Positions 43,343 to 52,898 of a stretch of 64,000 nucleotides of DNA are shown piece after piece. The translations under genes were made by a program, and so were the position numbers. The stretch lies in contig WNZI01000003.1 in assembly GCA_009728235.1 (NCBI GenBank), forward strand, positions 121,717 to 185,716, read 5' to 3'. The stretch comes from Vibrio cholerae. GTDB taxonomy: Bacteria; Actinomycetota; Actinomycetes; Actinomycetales; Micrococcaceae. The notes beneath the pieces are model-generated. The model searched no databases. It had not been told where the DNA came from and saw only the letters and a program-made list of their open reading frames with translations. Position 1 is the stretch's first letter. Each line of letters starts with the position of its first letter.

Positions 43343-44812
43343 TCAGTTGCGGCCCTTGCCCTTGCCGGGCTTCGGGTCGACGGACAGTTCCACGGCATCC
43401 GTGGTCACCGCGCCGTGCGGGTTCGAGAAGGTAGCGCGGAACAGGCGGCCGTCATCGGCGACCCGCGCCTTCTTGACCTCGGCCACGGACGTGTAGGTGC
43501 CGTCGTCGTCGCGCTCGGCGCGCTGGGTGACGGCGGCCGGCTGCCACGTGGCGCCGTCGTCGTCCGAGCTCTCCCACACCGCGACGGGCTCCGGCGTGCC
43601 GGTTGCGCTCGCGGTGAGCCGGGCCTTGTGACCGTCGCGGACGCGCACAGGCTCGGGAGCAGTGACCAGTGCGGGCAGGTCGACGGTCTGGTCGACGGTG
43701 GGCCAGCCGTCCTTCCAACCCATCTTCTGCAGGCCGAGCGTCGGGATGTAGGGTGCGGCCTCATTGGAACCGTCGTAGTAGTGGAAGGCCAGGTAGTCGC
43801 CGAAGACGGACTGCCCACCGACCCCGTTCATCGCCCCGTGGGATTCGAGCAGGATCGACCCTCCGCCGCCGAGCATGTCCCGGCCCTCCTTGTCGAGGTA
43901 CGGCCCGGTGATGGACTCCGAACGGCCCACCGCGATCCTGTAGGTCGAGTCCGCGCCGCGGCAGCAGAAGTCGAAGGAGGTGAAGAGGTAGTAGTAGCCG
44001 TTCCGGTGCGTGATGTACGGCGCCTCGATCGGGTTGCCCGGGATGAAGCGGTCCGCGAGGTTGACGGTCTGCGACTGCCAGTCCTCCACGGGCTTCCCGC
44101 TCGGCCACTCCAGCGGTACCAGGAAGATCCCGTACCAGAAGGATCCGATGGACATGTAGGGCACGCCGTCCGCGTCCTCGACGATCCCGGCGTCGATGGC
44201 GTTGAAGGTCTTGCCGGGGTTGGCCGGATCGAGGCCCGTGACCGGTGACTCCACGACGAGTCCCTGGTCGACCCACTCGTAGTCGGGGTCCTCGGGGTCG
44301 AGCGTCGTGTTCGTGGCGAGCGCGGTGAGCGAGTTGTCGGTGCCGAAGCGCGAGGCCGAGTAGTAGAGGTAGTAGGTGCCGTCGTTCTCGAAGATCTCCG
44401 GAGCCCAGAGGTTCTCGGGGAGCACCCCGTCCGAGTAGCGCTCGTCGATCCAGGCGGGGATCTCGTCCCACACGGTACCCCTGTACTCCCAGGTGGTGCC
44501 TTCGTCCTGTGAGGACCAGGTCTGGATGGTGCCGCCGTTCTCCCGGGCGATCAGGCCCGTGGAGTACACGTACCACGTGCCGTCGTCGTCGATGATGAGC
44601 GCAGGGTCGTGGATGGGGCTCGTCTCGCCGACGACGGACTTGCCGCCCACCAGGTCGTCGAGGCTGCCGGCCGCCGATTGCTGCGTGAGTGTCGGAGGCG
44701 CGGCCGGAGCCTTGGGCCCTGCGGTCGCCGGCACGGCAGCGCCGCTGAGTGCGAGGGCCAGGACGGCGATGATGCTCGCGGGTCGTGACCAGAATGCGGT
44801 ACGTGACGTCAT
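43343..44812 (-). CDS. Secreted GH43 arabinanase-like glycoside hydrolase with Ig-like C-terminus
   Basis: 489 residues. Signal peptide (SIIAVLALALSGAAVPATAG, cleavage near residue 32). The five-bladed GH43 catalytic domain covers about 60-375: base Asp in SPIHDPALIIDDDGTWYVYS, acid Glu in LWAPEIFENDGTYYLYYS, pKa Asp in FNAIDAGIVEDADG. Closest in look to arabinan endo-1,5-alpha-L-arabinosidases. Residues about 400-480 look like an Ig-type module (RLTASATGTPEPVAVWESSD), then a basic tail. Start may be GTG 44818, where AAAGG spacing is better. Tandem LacI-type sites lie upstream. Confidence 0.9.
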   Translation of the reverse strand: MTSRTAFWSRPASIIAVLALALSGAAVPATAGPKAPAAPPTLTQQSAAGSLDDLVGGKSVVGETSPIHDPALIIDDDGTWYVYSTGLIARENGGTIQTWSSQDEGTTWEYRGTVWDEIPAWIDERYSDGVLPENLWAPEIFENDGTYYLYYSASRFGTDNSLTALATNTTLDPEDPDYEWVDQGLVVESPVTGLDPANPGKTFNAIDAGIVEDADGVPYMSIGSFWYGIFLVPLEWPSGKPVEDWQSQTVNLADRFIPGNPIEAPYITHRNGYYYLFTSFDFCCRGADSTYRIAVGRSESITGPYLDKEGRDMLGGGGSILLESHGAMNGVGGQSVFGDYLAFHYYDGSNEAAPYIPTLGLQKMGWKDGWPTVDQTVDLPALVTAPEPVRVRDGHKARLTASATGTPEPVAVWESSDDDGATWQPAAVTQRAERDDDGTYTSVAEVKKARVADDGRLFRATFSNPHGAVTTDAVELSVDPKPGKGKGRN

Positions 44813-44861
44813 TATCACGTGGTCCTTTCGTCGAAGGAGGTAGCTCACGGCGCGACCGATT

Positions 44862-44884
44862 TACATCGTTGTCTACATCGTTGT
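44862..44884 (-). promoter_or_regulatory. Tandem LacI-type operator half-overlaps upstream of the GH43 gene
   Basis: TACATCGTTGT occurs twice, 12 bp apart, flanked as TTACA...TGTAA. Each copy is one base from the palindrome ACAACGTTGT with the central CG used by LacI-family repressors. No LacI gene is in the window. Confidence 0.6.
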
Positions 44885-44960
44885 AAAAGACTTGCACGGG
44901 CCAGTGAGAAGAGTCAAGGGTCGGTGCAGGACGTCGTGCCGCGCCAGGATCCCGGTGGGC

Positions 44961-45962
44961 CTAGGTCGCGAGCACCGGGTCGGTGAGGGTTCGCAGGTAG
45001 TGCAGGGCCGCCGGAGCATAGGAGCGCATCGACTCGTCGTCGGCGTACACCAGCAGGCGCAGCCAGGAGCCGTACCTGTGCACCCCCGCCAGTACCAGCG
45101 CGGGTTCGACGGCGGCCCGCAGCTCCTCCAGCGGCGCATACCCGGCCCATCGCTCGAGGTAGGCGTCGATGACCCCGTGGATCCGCGGATCCTCCGCCGT
45201 CGTGTTCCACTGCTCGCACATCTGCGTGATCGGCACGAGCAGCGCACTGAAGGGATGCGCCCAGTACGAGTCCGCGAAGTCGAAGAACCGCAGCGGTTCG
45301 TCGCCGGGGCCGGGTGCGAAGCAGTTCCGCGCATGGAGGTCGTTGTGGTCGAGGGACAGGGGCACCGCTACGCTCCGCAGGACCTCGACGGCCCGGTGGA
45401 TCGCGGGGAGGCGCCCGACGACGTCGTCGGCGTCCTGGGCCGAGAGATGCAGCGGGTGGTCCGCCGGCAGCCCCGTGTGCAGGAGCAGCTGGTTCTCGAC
45501 GAAGTTGGCCGCGACGTCCGGGTTCATCACGACCAGTCCGGCCCGGGAGAGCCGATCGCCGTGCGGTGCGACGATCTGCTGGAGGTCGGCGAAGTCCCCC
45601 GCCAGTCGGGCCCAGAGGGAGGGGTCGTCGGAACCGAGGCTGTCCAGCGTCGTGCCGTGGTCAGGGGTGAGCATCCAGCCACGCGAGGATTCGATCGCCA
45701 GCGGGGCGGCCACGTGGTCGGGCGCGAGTTCACCCAGCAGCGACATGATCGACGCCTCGGCGAGCTGGCCGAGATTGTTCTCCTTGAACCACAGCGTCCC
45801 GTGGTCGGTCGGCACCGTCAGCTGGGTGGACCAGAAGCGGATGCGGGTCTGCTCGGAGGGCCCCGTACGGGCCACCCCGAACGTCTCCAGCACCAGGTCG
45901 ATCCACTGGTCGGCCTGCTCCCGCCACCCGGGGGACGCCCAGACCTGGCGCGGAGTGCTCAT
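44961..45962 (-). CDS. Aminoglycoside phosphotransferase (APH)-fold kinase
   Basis: 333 residues of the APH/choline-kinase fold. Catalytic loop SLDHNDLHARNCF (HxDxxxxN pattern) at about residue 205 and metal motif FFDFADSYWAHPF at about 228. N-terminal lobe LWFKENNLGQLAEASIMSLL includes the ATP-site Lys. This group phosphorylates small alcohols or antibiotics; no resistance role can be claimed. Located 57 nt downstream of the uracil permease gene on the same strand, so possibly co-transcribed. No clear ribosome site. Confidence 0.85.
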   Translation of the reverse strand: MSTPRQVWASPGWREQADQWIDLVLETFGVARTGPSEQTRIRFWSTQLTVPTDHGTLWFKENNLGQLAEASIMSLLGELAPDHVAAPLAIESSRGWMLTPDHGTTLDSLGSDDPSLWARLAGDFADLQQIVAPHGDRLSRAGLVVMNPDVAANFVENQLLLHTGLPADHPLHLSAQDADDVVGRLPAIHRAVEVLRSVAVPLSLDHNDLHARNCFAPGPGDEPLRFFDFADSYWAHPFSALLVPITQMCEQWNTTAEDPRIHGVIDAYLERWAGYAPLEELRAAVEPALVLAGVHRYGSWLRLLVYADDESMRSYAPAALHYLRTLTDPVLAT

Positions 45963-46019
45963 CGGGGGCCGGGACGGCGCAGGGCGCGGGACATGGACGT
46001 CATTCTTCCATCCCCCGGG

Positions 46020-47347
46020 TCAGCCCAGCTTGGAGGGCCTGGTTCCGTGGTCGCTCGATTCGGGCTCCTCCGGCCCGGCCACGTGTTCGCTCCCGCGCAT
46101 GCGGGCGATCGCGGTCATGCCGTGGAAGATGACGAGTGCCGCGGCCGTCCCGAGCGCGATGCCGGCGAAGGTCAGGTCGCCCAGGACCCAGGTGAAGTCG
46201 GCGATGCCGATGACCAGTGCCACACCCGCCGTCGAGAGGTTGATGGGGTTCGAGAAATTGACCTGGTTCTGGACCCAGATCCGCACGCCAAGGATCCCGA
46301 TCATGCCGTACAGCACCACGCCCGCACCGCCGAGCACGCCTGCGGGCACGGTGGCGATCAGTGCGCCGAACTTCGGGAACAGGCTCAGCAGGATCGCGAC
46401 GATCCCGGCGACCCAGTACGCGGCCGTCGAGTAGACGCGCGAAGCCGCCATGACGCCGATGTTCTCGGCATACGTGGTGGTTCCCGAACCACCACCGGCG
46501 CCGGCGATCATCGTCGCGATGCCGTCCGCCATGAGTGCCCGGCCGGTGACGGGATCGAGGTCCCGGTTCGTCATCGCGGCGACCGACTTCACGTGCCCGA
46601 TGTTCTCCGCCACCAGGACGAGGACCACGGGGACGAAGAGCCCGACGACGGACAGGTGGAACTCGGGTGCCGCGAACTCGGGCAGGCCGATCCACGCGGC
46701 GTCGTTGATCGCGGCGAAGTCGACCTCGCCGCGGATCATCGCGACGACGTAGCCGGTGAGGACTCCGACGAGGATGGAGAGCCGTCCGAGGATGCCCTTG
46801 AACAGCACCGTGACGAGCAGGATCGCGATAACGGTGACGAGCGCTGTGAGCGGTGCCTGTTCGAAGCTCGCCTTCGCGGTCGGCGCGAGGTTCAGTCCGA
46901 TCAGGGCGACGATGGCGCCCGTGACGATCGGGGGCATGGCGACCTGGATCCACCGGGCGCCGGAGGTGTGGACGACCAGGCCGATCAGCGCCAGTGCGGC
47001 GCCGGCCATGATGATGCCGCCGAGGGCTCCGGCCGCGCCGTGCTGCGACTGGGCGGCGGCGATCGGGGCGATGAAGGCGAAGCTCGAGCCGAGGTAGCTC
47101 GGGACCTTGCCGGCGGTGATGACGAGGAACAGGATGGTGCCGATACCCGAGAACAGCAGGGTGGTCGACGGCGGAACCCCGTGATGAGCGGCACGAGGAA
47201 GGTGGCGCCGAACATGGCCACCACGTGCTGGGCGCCGATGCCGATGGTCCTCGGCCAGGTCAGCCGTTCATCGGGAGCGACGAACCCGCCGGCGGTCACG
47301 TTCCTGCCGTCCCCGTGGAGGGTCCAGCCGATTCCTCGAGTGCTCAT
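46020..47347 (-). pseudogene. uraA: Uracil/xanthine permease, interrupted by a -1 frameshift
   Basis: Nucleobase:proton symporter of the NCS2 family. The 5' frame gives IGIGAQHVVAMFGATFLVPLITG, then diverges; the other frame carries on VPPSTTLLFSGIGTILFLV, the transmembrane region GSSFAFIAPIAAAQ, the signature NIGHVKSVAAMTNRDLDP (Glu/Asn-type NCS2 motif) and GAGGGSGTTTYAENIGVMAA. One C (plus strand) is missing in the run 47177-47180: 1328 nt plus one gives 443 codons, the normal UraA length. A GGAAGG site precedes ATG 47347. Likely functional once corrected. Confidence 0.87.
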
Positions 47348-47447
47348 GGGTATGCCTTCCGGAGATCGACGCGGGGTTCCGGGAAATCCTATCCGCAGCG
47401 CGTGTCCATGGTGTTACGTTGCTTGTCAGCGAGCAAAGGGGCAGGCG

Positions 47448-48298
47448 ATGGGATTCACGGTCAAGGGACGCACCGTTCTGGTCACGGCGCCGGGAGGGGC
47501 ATGGGACGGCTCTACGCGGAGCGCGCGGCCGGCGAGGGAGCCGCCGCCGTCGTCCTGTGGGACGTCGACGGTGATGCTCTCGAGGACGTCGTCTCGGGTC
47601 TCGCGACCACAGCGGCAGCGGTGCACGCCTACACCGTCGACGTCGCGTCGGTGGAGTCCATCAGGGCGGCGGCAGCGGCGGTACTCGACGATGTCGGTGT
47701 GCCCGACGTGCTGGTCAACAACGCGGGGATCGTGCGCGGCACGTACTTCTGGGAGCACGATCCCACGGAGGACATCGACCTGACCCTGCGCATCAACACG
47801 GCCGGGCCCATGCACGTCACGCGCGCCTTTCTGCCCGCGATGATGGAGCGGGGCACCCCCGCGAGGATCCTCAACGTCGCCTCGGCGTCCGGCACGCTGG
47901 CTGTCCCCCGGATGAGCGTCTATGCCGCGTCGAAGTGGGCCGTCATCGGCTGGAGCGATTCGCTGCGCCTGGAACTGGCGTCCGTCTCGCCCGCGATCGC
48001 CGTCACGACGCTGATACCCAGCTACATCAGGACCGGCATGTTCGAGGGTGCGCGCGGACCGCTGCTGACGCCGCTCATGGAACCGGAGTACGTCGTCGAC
48101 AAGGCCTGGCGCGCGATGCTCGGGGGCAGGGCACGCCTGCAACTGCCGTGGACCGTGCAACTGGCCGGCACGCTCCGCAACGTGCTCCCCCAACCGCTGT
48201 GGGACGTCGTCGCCGGTCGCGTGTTCGGGGTGTACGGCTCGATGGAGCACTTCACGGGGCGGGCGGCAGCCCCGGCCGATTCGGAAGGCATGCAATGA
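47448..48298 (+). pseudogene. SDR-family oxidoreductase, interrupted by a -1 frameshift near the start
   Basis: Classical SDR. The frame opens MGFTVKGRTVLVT and should read GAGRGMGRLYAERAAGEGA (the NAD(P) loop), but this lies in another frame; one G is missing at about 47486-47487, inside the ACGGG expected there. 851 nt plus one gives 284 codons. The rest is intact: VLVNNAGIVRG, the catalytic Ser in NVASASGTLAV and Tyr-x3-Lys in VYAASKWAVIGW. The C-terminal part (LQLPWTVQLAGTLRNVLPQP) resembles lipid-associated SDRs. Its TGA overlaps the ALDH ATG, so a fatty-aldehyde or alcohol pathway is possible. Confidence 0.86.
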
Positions 48299-49662
48299 AC
48301 GCCCAGGAACTCCTCGCCGGGAAGCGCCGCTATGTCGACAGCGGAGCGTGCCGCGCCGCGAGCTGGCGCAGGCAACAGCTGGGTGCCCTCCTGCGCCTGC
48401 TCACCGAGCGGGAGGACGAACTGACCGCCGCCCTGGAGGACGACCTCGGGAAGAGTCGCACGGAGGCGTTCCTCTCCGAGATCGCGGTGGTCCGTGCGGA
48501 GGCCGGCTACGCCCTGAGGCACCTCGACCGGTGGATGGCACCGGAGAAGATCCCCGTGCCCGGCGGCCTGCGGCCCGGGCGGGCCTGGGCCCAGGCACGT
48601 CCCCTCGGCGTCGTCCTGATCATCGGGCCCTGGAACTACCCGCTGCAGCTGGTCCTCGCACCGCTGGTGGGAGCGCTCGCCGCAGGCAACGCGGCAGTCC
48701 TCAAACCCAGCGAGCTGGCGGGCGCGACCTCCCGGGTGCTCGCCCGACTGGTCCCGGAGTACCTCGACCCGGATGCGGTGGCCGTCGTCGAGGGCGGTCC
48801 CGAGGCAAGCACGGACCTGCTGGCGCAACCCTTCGACCACGTGTTCTACACGGGAGGCGAGCGGGTGGGGAGGATCGTCCTGCGGGCCGCGGCCGAGCAC
48901 CTCACGCCGGTGACCCTCGAACTCGGCGGCAAGTCGCCCGCCGTCGTCGTGGGTGGCGACATCCGGGCCGCAGCCCGCCGCATCGCGTTCGGCAAGTTCA
49001 TGAACGCGGCGCAGACCTGTGTGGCGCCGGACTACGTGCTCACGACTCCGGCCGCCGCGCCCGCGCTCGCCGGTGCGCTGTCCGATGCCGTCCGCGACTT
49101 CTACGGCACCGATCCGAGAGCCTCCGCCGACTACGGCCGCATCATCAACGAGCATCACTTCGACCGGCTCGTCGGGCTCCTCGCCGACGGCACCGTGGTC
49201 TCCGGCGGGCGGCACGAGCGCACCGAGCGGTACATCGAGCCGACGATCCTGCGCGACGTCGATCCGGGATCGGGGCTGATGCAGGAGGAGATCTTCGGCC
49301 CGCTCCTGCCGATCCTCGAGGTGGCCGACCTGGAGGAGGCGGTCCGGTTCATCGCGGCCCGGCCCCATCCGCTGGCCGCCTACCTGTTCAGCGACCGCGA
49401 GGAGCACCTGCGGACCTTCACCGAGCAGGTGCAGGCGGGAGGGATCGCGCACAACGTCTGCACCGTCCAGCTCGCGGTGCCGGGACTGCCGTTCGGAGGA
49501 GTGGGAGCAAGTGGAACGGGCAGTTACCACGGGCGCCAGTCCTTCCTGACCTTCAGCCACGTGCAGCCTGTGTTCTCGAAGCCGGCGCGGGTGGACACGC
49601 TGCGTCTCGCGTATCCACCCTTCGGCCCCCTCAAGCGGAGGTTGCTGCGCAGGCTCCTGTAG
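48295..49662 (+). CDS. NAD(P)-dependent aldehyde dehydrogenase, class 3-like
   Basis: 455-residue ALDH. Cofactor and oxyanion site IIGPWNYPLQLVLAPLVGAL, general-base Glu in VTLELGGKSPAVVV, and catalytic Cys in NAAQTCVAPDYVL. The short length and the C-terminal basic hydrophobic end (FGPLKRRLLRRLL) recall membrane-associated class 3 fatty aldehyde dehydrogenases. Its ATG overlaps the stop of the SDR gene (ATGA), so alcohol to aldehyde to acid oxidation by the pair is a reasonable guess. Confidence 0.93.
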   Translation: MNAQELLAGKRRYVDSGACRAASWRRQQLGALLRLLTEREDELTAALEDDLGKSRTEAFLSEIAVVRAEAGYALRHLDRWMAPEKIPVPGGLRPGRAWAQARPLGVVLIIGPWNYPLQLVLAPLVGALAAGNAAVLKPSELAGATSRVLARLVPEYLDPDAVAVVEGGPEASTDLLAQPFDHVFYTGGERVGRIVLRAAAEHLTPVTLELGGKSPAVVVGGDIRAAARRIAFGKFMNAAQTCVAPDYVLTTPAAAPALAGALSDAVRDFYGTDPRASADYGRIINEHHFDRLVGLLADGTVVSGGRHERTERYIEPTILRDVDPGSGLMQEEIFGPLLPILEVADLEEAVRFIAARPHPLAAYLFSDREEHLRTFTEQVQAGGIAHNVCTVQLAVPGLPFGGVGASGTGSYHGRQSFLTFSHVQPVFSKPARVDTLRLAYPPFGPLKRRLLRRLL

Positions 49663-49668
49663 CGGGGG

Positions 49669-51300
49669 TCAGCTGATCACGCCGTCGACGAGGGCCTTCG
49701 CCTCGGCCTGCACCTGCTTGAGGTGCTCCTCGCCCCGGAAGGACTCGGCGTAGATCTTGTAGACGTCCTCCGTGCCGGACGGCCGTGCCGCGAACCAGGC
49801 GTTCTCCGTGGTGACCTTCAGACCACCGACGGGAGCGCCGTTGCCGGGCGCCTCCGTCAGCCGTGCGGTGATCTGCTCGCCGGCCAGGGTCGTCGCGGTG
49901 ACGTCCGACGGCGAGAGCTTGCCCAGCGCTGCCTTCTGCTCACGGGTTGCCGCGGCGTCGATCCGGGCATAGACGGGCGCGCCGAACCGGTCGGTCAGGC
50001 CCGTGTAGTGCTGGGAAGGGGTCGTGCCGGTGACGGCGGTGATCTCCGAGGCCAGCAGTGCGAGGAGGAGTCCGTCCTTGTCCGTGCTCCAGGGCGTACC
50101 GTCGAGGCGCAGGAAGGAGGCTCCCGCGGATTCCTCGCCACCGAAGGCGAGGTCACCGCTCAACAGTCCCGGCACGAACCACTTGAAGCCCACGGGCACT
50201 TCGTGCAGCACGCGTCCGAGGTCCGCCGCGACCCTGTCGATGATGGACGAGGACACGAGGGTCTTGCCGATCACGGCGTCCGCCCGCCAGTTCGGGCGGT
50301 TCGCGTAGAGGTACTGGATGGCGACGGCGAGGTAGTGGTTGGGGTTCATCAGCCCGGCGTCGGGAGTGACGATGCCGTGTCGGTCGGCGTCGGCGTCGTT
50401 GCCGGTCGCGATGTCGAACTGGTCGGCCTGCTTGATCAGCGAGGCCATCGCGTACTGGGACGAGCAGTCCATGCGGATCTTCTCGTCCCAGTCGAGCGTC
50501 ATGAAGGCCCACTGCGGATCGACCGTCGGGTTGACGACGGTCAGGTTCAGGTTGTGCCGCTCCGCGATGGCGCCCCAGTAGTCCACCGAAGCACCACCCA
50601 TCGGGTCGGCGCCGATGTGCACGTCGGCCGAGCGGATGGCGTCGAGGTCCAGCACCGAGGGGAGGTCGTCGACGTAGTGCTGCAGGAAGTCGTAGCTGCC
50701 GATCCCCTCGGCCGAGCGGGCCTGCGCGATCGGCAGGCGGCGCACGTCGCGCAGGCCGCCCTCGAGCAGTTCGTTGGCGCGGCCGGCGATCCAGTTCGTG
50801 GCGTCCGAACCCGCGGGTCCCCCGTGGGGAGGGTTGTACTTGAAGCCGCCGTCCGCGGGCGGGTTGTGTGATGGCGTGATCACGATGCCGTCGGACTGGT
50901 CGGGGTGCGTGGCGTTGTGGGCGAGGATGGCGTGGGAGACCGCCGGGGTCGGGGTGTAGGCGCCGCGGGCGTCGACGAGGACCCTGATGCCGTTGGCGGC
51001 CAGCACCTCGAGCGCGGTGTTCTGCGCCGGTTCGGACAGAGCGTGCGTGTCCTTGCCCATGAAGAGCGGTCCGGTGATGCCCTGGCCCGCGCGGTACTCG
51101 ACGATCGCCTGGGTGATCGCCGCGATGTGGGGCTCGTTGAAGGAGGACTTCAAGGAGGAACCGCGGTGTCCCGACGTCCCGAAGGCCACGCGCTGGGCGG
51201 GGTCCGCGAGATCGGGTACGACGTCGAAGTACGCGTCGAGCAGTCTGGTCACGTCTACGAGGTCGCTGGGGAGGGCTGCAGTGCCCGCTCGATTAGCCAT
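49669..51300 (-). CDS. pgm: Phosphoglucomutase, alpha-D-glucose phosphate-specific
   Basis: 543-residue enzyme converting glucose 1-phosphate and glucose 6-phosphate. Start of domain 1 [19 protein letters not shown], phosphoserine loop [19 protein letters not shown], Mg loop [13 protein letters not shown], sugar-specificity loop [12 protein letters not shown] and the phosphate-binding [17 protein letters not shown]. Full length. Monocistronic, facing the ALDH gene with 6 nt between stops. Confidence 0.96.
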   Translation of the reverse strand: MANRAGTAALPSDLVDVTRLLDAYFDVVPDLADPAQRVAFGTSGHRGSSLKSSFNEPHIAAITQAIVEYRAGQGITGPLFMGKDTHALSEPAQNTALEVLAANGIRVLVDARGAYTPTPAVSHAILAHNATHPDQSDGIVITPSHNPPADGGFKYNPPHGGPAGSDATNWIAGRANELLEGGLRDVRRLPIAQARSAEGIGSYDFLQHYVDDLPSVLDLDAIRSADVHIGADPMGGASVDYWGAIAERHNLNLTVVNPTVDPQWAFMTLDWDEKIRMDCSSQYAMASLIKQADQFDIATGNDADADRHGIVTPDAGLMNPNHYLAVAIQYLYANRPNWRADAVIGKTLVSSSIIDRVAADLGRVLHEVPVGFKWFVPGLLSGDLAFGGEESAGASFLRLDGTPWSTDKDGLLLALLASEITAVTGTTPSQHYTGLTDRFGAPVYARIDAAATREQKAALGKLSPSDVTATTLAGEQITARLTEAPGNGAPVGGLKVTTENAWFAARPSGTEDVYKIYAESFRGEEHLKQVQAEAKALVDGVIS

Positions 51301-51460
51301 GGGCCCAGCATGTCAAAGAACTGCCCCGATTACACCAACCATCTGCCCGGTGACGAGCACCGGCTCAGCGAAGCCCGGGCGGGTTGCTCCGACCCCGATC
51401 ATCAGTAAGCTGAGGATCAGCGCCCGGCCCGGGCGTGCCCGCACCACGGAAGGCACCGAG

Positions 51461-51628
51461 ATGAGCGAGAACTCCAGCGACACCCCCGCCGGCGATCCCG
51501 AGGAGAAGGGCGCCGAGGAGGCCGGCAAGCTCGAGGAGCAGGACGCCGGCGGCTACGGCGGCACGGGCCCCGAGGATGAAGTGGCCCCCGGTTTCGAGGC
51601 GGAGAACGACGGCGGCTCCGGGGACTGA
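51461..51628 (+). CDS. Small acidic glycine-rich hypothetical protein
   Basis: 55 residues, strongly acidic, no predicted fold: MSENSSDTPAGDPEEKGAEE then GGYGGTGPEDEVAPGFEAEN. A GGAAGG site precedes the ATG with good spacing and codon use is as in neighbours. Probably disordered. Similar short acidic proteins are common in actinobacteria without known role. Confidence 0.6.
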   Translation: MSENSSDTPAGDPEEKGAEEAGKLEEQDAGGYGGTGPEDEVAPGFEAENDGGSGD

Positions 51629-51668
51629 CGCCGGCCCACGGGACCGGGGCGGCGACGGGTTCCGCCGC

Positions 51669-51674
51669 TAGGGT
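51669..51674 (+). promoter_or_regulatory. -10 element, leaderless start of the glycerate kinase gene
   Basis: TAGGGT ends 6 nt before GTG 51681; no ribosome site. Confidence 0.5.
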
Positions 51675-51680
51675 GGACGG

Positions 51681-52898
51681 GTGACCACGACCCCGCATCG
51701 GCGCCCGCTCAAGATCGTCCTCGCACCCGACTCCCTCAAGGGCAGCCTCCCCGCAGCGGAGGCTGCCCTCGCCATGTCCGCGGGGGTGAGGTCCGCCGCG
51801 GTCCGCCTCGGACACCCCGAACCCCTCGTCGTCCTGGCCCCCCTGGCCGACGGCGGTGAAGGAACACTCGATGCCCTCCTCGCCGCGTGGAACGCCGAAC
51901 CGCGCACCACACGGTGCCATGACGCCGCGGGCCGGTCACGGACCGCCCGCTACGGCATCTCGGCACCGGCCGACGGCGGCACCGGTGGAACCCCCGTCCG
52001 CGGCGTGCTCGAGGCTGCGGAGGCCAACGGACTGCCCTTCGTCGCCGACCTACCCCTCGACGCCCTCACGGCCACCAGCCACGGCGTGGGCGAGATAGCA
52101 CTCCGGCTGCTCGACGACGGCGCCGACGAGATCCTGCTGTGCATCGGGGGGTCCGCGACGACGGACGGCGGAACGGGGCTGCTGACCGCGCTCGGTGTGC
52201 GCTTCCTCGACGGCGACGGAGACCCCCTGCCGCCGGGCGGCGGTTCCCTCGGTGCCCTCGCCTCCATCGACACCACGAACCTGCACCCTCGGGCCCGCGA
52301 TGTCCGCTGGCGCATCGCCGTGGACGTCGACAACCCCCTGTGCGGGACGCGCGGCGCCGCGGCCGTCTTCGGCCCGCAGAAGGGTGCCACGCCGGAGGAC
52401 GTCGTCGTCCTCGACTCCGGTCTGGCGCACCTCGCAGACATCGTGGAGGCGCTCACCGGCGTGTCGATGCTGGAGGTGGCGGGGGCGGGTGCCGCGGGCG
52501 GCCTCCCCGCCGTCCTCGTCCCGTTCCTCGGCGCGGAGATCGTTCCCGGTTCGGCCCTCGTCGCAGACGCCGTCGGGCTCGGGGAGGCCCTGGCCGACGC
52601 CGACCTCGTGCTCACCGGGGAGGGATCCTTCGATTCGCAGTCCCTGGGCGGGAAAGTGGTGCAGGCCGTCGTGGGGCTCGCTCCGGACACCTGCGCCGTC
52701 GTCGCCATCGCCGGGCGCGTGCAGCTCACGGCTGCCCAGGTGCAGGAGGCGGGACTCGCCGCGGCGTTCTCCCTGGCCACGGGTCCGATGGCCCTCGACG
52801 AGCTGATCCTCGGCGCCGCGACGCTCATGGAGGACGCCGCCGCGCACGTCTACGGGGTGTTCGCTGCATCACCTCGCGGGAGGACCGCTAGACGGTGA
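51681..52898 (+). CDS. glxK: Glycerate kinase (GlxK/GarK family)
   Basis: 405-residue enzyme phosphorylating glycerate to 2-phosphoglycerate, a step in glyoxylate/allantoin and glucarate use. Family features: KIVLAPDSLKGSLPAAEAA at the N-terminus, LAPLADGGEGTLDALLAAW, LLCIGGSATTDGGTGLLTAL and LVLTGEGSFDSQSLGGKVV. Full length. It has a leaderless GTG start and overlaps the converging acyl-CoA ligase gene by 11 nt. No glyoxylate carboligase gene is adjacent. Confidence 0.94.
   Translation: MTTTPHRRPLKIVLAPDSLKGSLPAAEAALAMSAGVRSAAVRLGHPEPLVVLAPLADGGEGTLDALLAAWNAEPRTTRCHDAAGRSRTARYGISAPADGGTGGTPVRGVLEAAEANGLPFVADLPLDALTATSHGVGEIALRLLDDGADEILLCIGGSATTDGGTGLLTALGVRFLDGDGDPLPPGGGSLGALASIDTTNLHPRARDVRWRIAVDVDNPLCGTRGAAAVFGPQKGATPEDVVVLDSGLAHLADIVEALTGVSMLEVAGAGAAGGLPAVLVPFLGAEIVPGSALVADAVGLGEALADADLVLTGEGSFDSQSLGGKVVQAVVGLAPDTCAVVAIAGRVQLTAAQVQEAGLAAAFSLATGPMALDELILGAATLMEDAAAHVYGVFAASPRGRTARR

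Noticed and set aside
44961..45962. Antibiotic resistance phosphotransferase
   Set aside because: Only the general APH fold is visible; many such kinases act on metabolites, and there is no sign of mobility.
44892..47783. 963-codon plus-strand open frame
   Set aside because: Spans three unrelated minus-strand genes; only its last part is real, the first codons of the SDR gene from 47448.
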